Part shown: piece by piece, positions 62,825-64,000 of the stretch | Numbering within the stretch: position 1 is the first letter of the stretch | How the letters are laid out: the number at the start of each line of letters is the position of its first letter | Source of the DNA: an uncultured Eubacteriaceae bacterium | GTDB lineage: Bacteria > Bacillota > Clostridia > Peptostreptococcales > Anaerovoracaceae | Direction of reading: 5' to 3' | DNA length: 64,000 nt | Assembly (NCBI GenBank): GCA_903789635.1 | Contig: CAIFEY010000002.1 | Span: 1-64,000, forward strand | Notes under the pieces: model-generated | Databases searched by the model: none | Told to the model about the DNA's origin: nothing | The model's input: only the letters and a program-made list of their open reading frames with translations | Made by a program: the position numbers and the translations under genes

Positions 62825-64000
62825 ATGAAGATCAAGTCAGATATTGAAATCGCACAGGAAAACACGATGGAGCCGATCCTCGACGTCGCAGAGCGTCTGG
62901 GCATTGAGGACGACTGCATCGAGAGTTACGGAAAGTATAAGGCAAAGATCGACTACAACTTGCTGAAGAAGAAGGAAGCTGATCCTGATGGAAAGCTGAT
63001 TCTGGTCACGGCGATTACACCGACGCCGGCAGGAGAGGGCAAGACGACGACGTCCGTCGGACTCGCTGACGGCATGAACCGCATCGGAAAGAAGGCCGTT
63101 GCCGCGCTGAGGGAGCCGTCCATGGGACCGGTCTTCGGCATCAAGGGCGGCGCTGCGGGAGGCGGATACGCGCAGGTCGTCCCGATGGAGGACATCAACC
63201 TGCACTTCACCGGCGACATGCACGCGATCGGTGCGGCGAACAACCTGCTCGCGGCGATGATCGACAACCACATCCAGCAGGGCAACGAGCTCGGCATCGA
63301 CGTCAAGAAGATCACCTGGAAGCGCTGCGTCGACATGAACGACCGCCAGCTCAGGGAGATCGTCGACGGACTCGGCGGCAGGATGCAGGGCGTTCCGCGT
63401 GAGGACGGATTCGACATCACGGTTGCGAGTGAGATCATGGCCGTGCTCTGCCTGGCGAGCGACCTGGACGACCTGAAGGCACGCCTGGCGCGCATCGTCA
63501 TCGGCTACACGTACGACGACAAGCCGGTCACGGCGGCCGACCTGAAGGCGCAGGGCGCGATGGCCGCGCTGCTGAAGGACGCGCTGAAGCCGAACCTGGT
63601 GCAGACGCTGGAGCATAACCCGGTCTTCATCCACGGCGGCCCGTTCGCCAACATCGCGCACGGCTGCAACTCCGTCATGGCGACCAAGATGGCGCTGAAG
63701 TTCGGCGATTACGCGGTCACTGAGGCAGGATTCGCTGCGGACTTGGGCGCGGAGAAATTCTTTGACATTAAGTGCAGGATGGCGGGTCTGCACCCGAGCG
63801 CAGTCGTCCTGGTTGCGACGGTCCGCGCGCTGAAGTATCACGGCGGCGTGCCGAAGGACAAGCTGAATGAGGAGAACCTCGATGCGCTCGAGAAGGGACT
63901 GCCGAACCTGCTGCAGCACCTCGACAACATGAAGAACGTCTACGGACTGCCGACCGTCGTCGCGATCAACGCGTTCCCGACCGACACCGACCGCGAGCTG
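62825..64000 (+). CDS. fhs: Formate-tetrahydrofolate ligase Fhs (5' part, cut by window end)
   Basis: Makes 10-formyl-tetrahydrofolate from formate, ATP and tetrahydrofolate; it feeds one-carbon metabolism and, in acetogens, the methyl branch of the Wood-Ljungdahl pathway. The ATP loop [12 protein letters not shown] is at 65-76, and [20 protein letters not shown] and [17 protein letters not shown] are family signatures. The frame is open to the last base (392 codons of about 555). The start ATG follows a weak GGAGCCG ribosome site. Confidence 0.96.
   Translation, partial: MKIKSDIEIAQENTMEPILDVAERLGIEDDCIESYGKYKAKIDYNLLKKKEADPDGKLILVTAITPTPAGEGKTTTSVGLADGMNRIGKKAVAALREPSMGPVFGIKGGAAGGGYAQVVPMEDINLHFTGDMHAIGAANNLLAAMIDNHIQQGNELGIDVKKITWKRCVDMNDRQLREIVDGLGGRMQGVPREDGFDITVASEIMAVLCLASDLDDLKARLARIVIGYTYDDKPVTAADLKAQGAMAALLKDALKPNLVQTLEHNPVFIHGGPFANIAHGCNSVMATKMALKFGDYAVTEAGFAADLGAEKFFDIKCRMAGLHPSAVVLVATVRALKYHGGVPKDKLNEENLDALEKGLPNLLQHLDNMKNVYGLPTVVAINAFPTDTDREL

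Overview
The window looks like a chromosomal segment of a GC-rich anaerobic member of the Clostridia (Bacillota). The evidence is AGGAGG-type ribosome binding sites, sigma-A promoters, a class 1B PyrD with its PyrK partner, a zinc-type L31, formate-tetrahydrofolate ligase, and an AdhE fermentation locus. No phage, transposase or CRISPR array is visible. I cannot name the species.

Layout. 0.05-0.47 kb is the first copy of a structured dispersed repeat. 0.56-8.84 kb (minus strand) is a complete UMP biosynthesis operon, pyrC-K-D-F-E-B-I, followed by a separately promoted murE. 9.05-12.8 kb has cvpA, divergent from tadA, a secreted Ig-like membrane protein and ispE; a FadR-type GntR regulator follows. 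13.65-15.38 kb is gene-free and holds the second repeat copy, a 17-nt tandem repeat and strong hairpins. 15.4-20 kb has an HtrA-type protease (minus strand), a DUF1934 protein, a 33-residue membrane peptide and a ClC protein. 20.7-33.2 kb is mostly information processing: rho, yqhQ-like, prmC, an ABC-class ATPase, rpmE, an ATP-grasp protein, prfA, a Sua5-type gene, rpiB, upp and tyrS. 33.9-39 kb has a TetR regulator, a P-type ATPase and an NhaC antiporter. 39.3-45.4 kb has rplM-rpsI, an isochorismatase-like hydrolase, a lipoprotein, a HAD phosphatase, a two-component system and an uncharacterised TIM-barrel protein. 45.6-51.4 kb has two identical tRNA-Lys(CUU) genes bracketing an AAA/DUF4143 ATPase, ppk1 and a frameshifted ppx. 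51.6-54.2 kb has a BlaI-like regulator and an amino-acid permease. 54.8-61.1 kb is a fermentation cluster. An alpha/beta hydrolase and the start of fhs close the window.

The most unusual part is the fermentation cluster. An HPr domain is fused to a D-lactate-dehydrogenase-type enzyme. It keeps His15, but an aspartate sits exactly where HPr kinase would phosphorylate Ser46. Divergently across a 1.1-kb AT-rich, palindrome-rich region lies adhE, followed by a shortened copy of the AdhE alcohol-dehydrogenase domain that has lost its metal ligands. I infer a redox branch point (lactate versus ethanol) with PTS-linked input and a possible pseudoenzyme partner for AdhE.

Two other themes recur. Several housekeeping proteins carry low-complexity additions: Rho, IspE, PPK1, HtrA and YqhQ. 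Short tandem repeats and hairpins also sit at promoters and leaders: heptamers before murE and the hydrolase, and a 5' terminator-like hairpin before nhaC.
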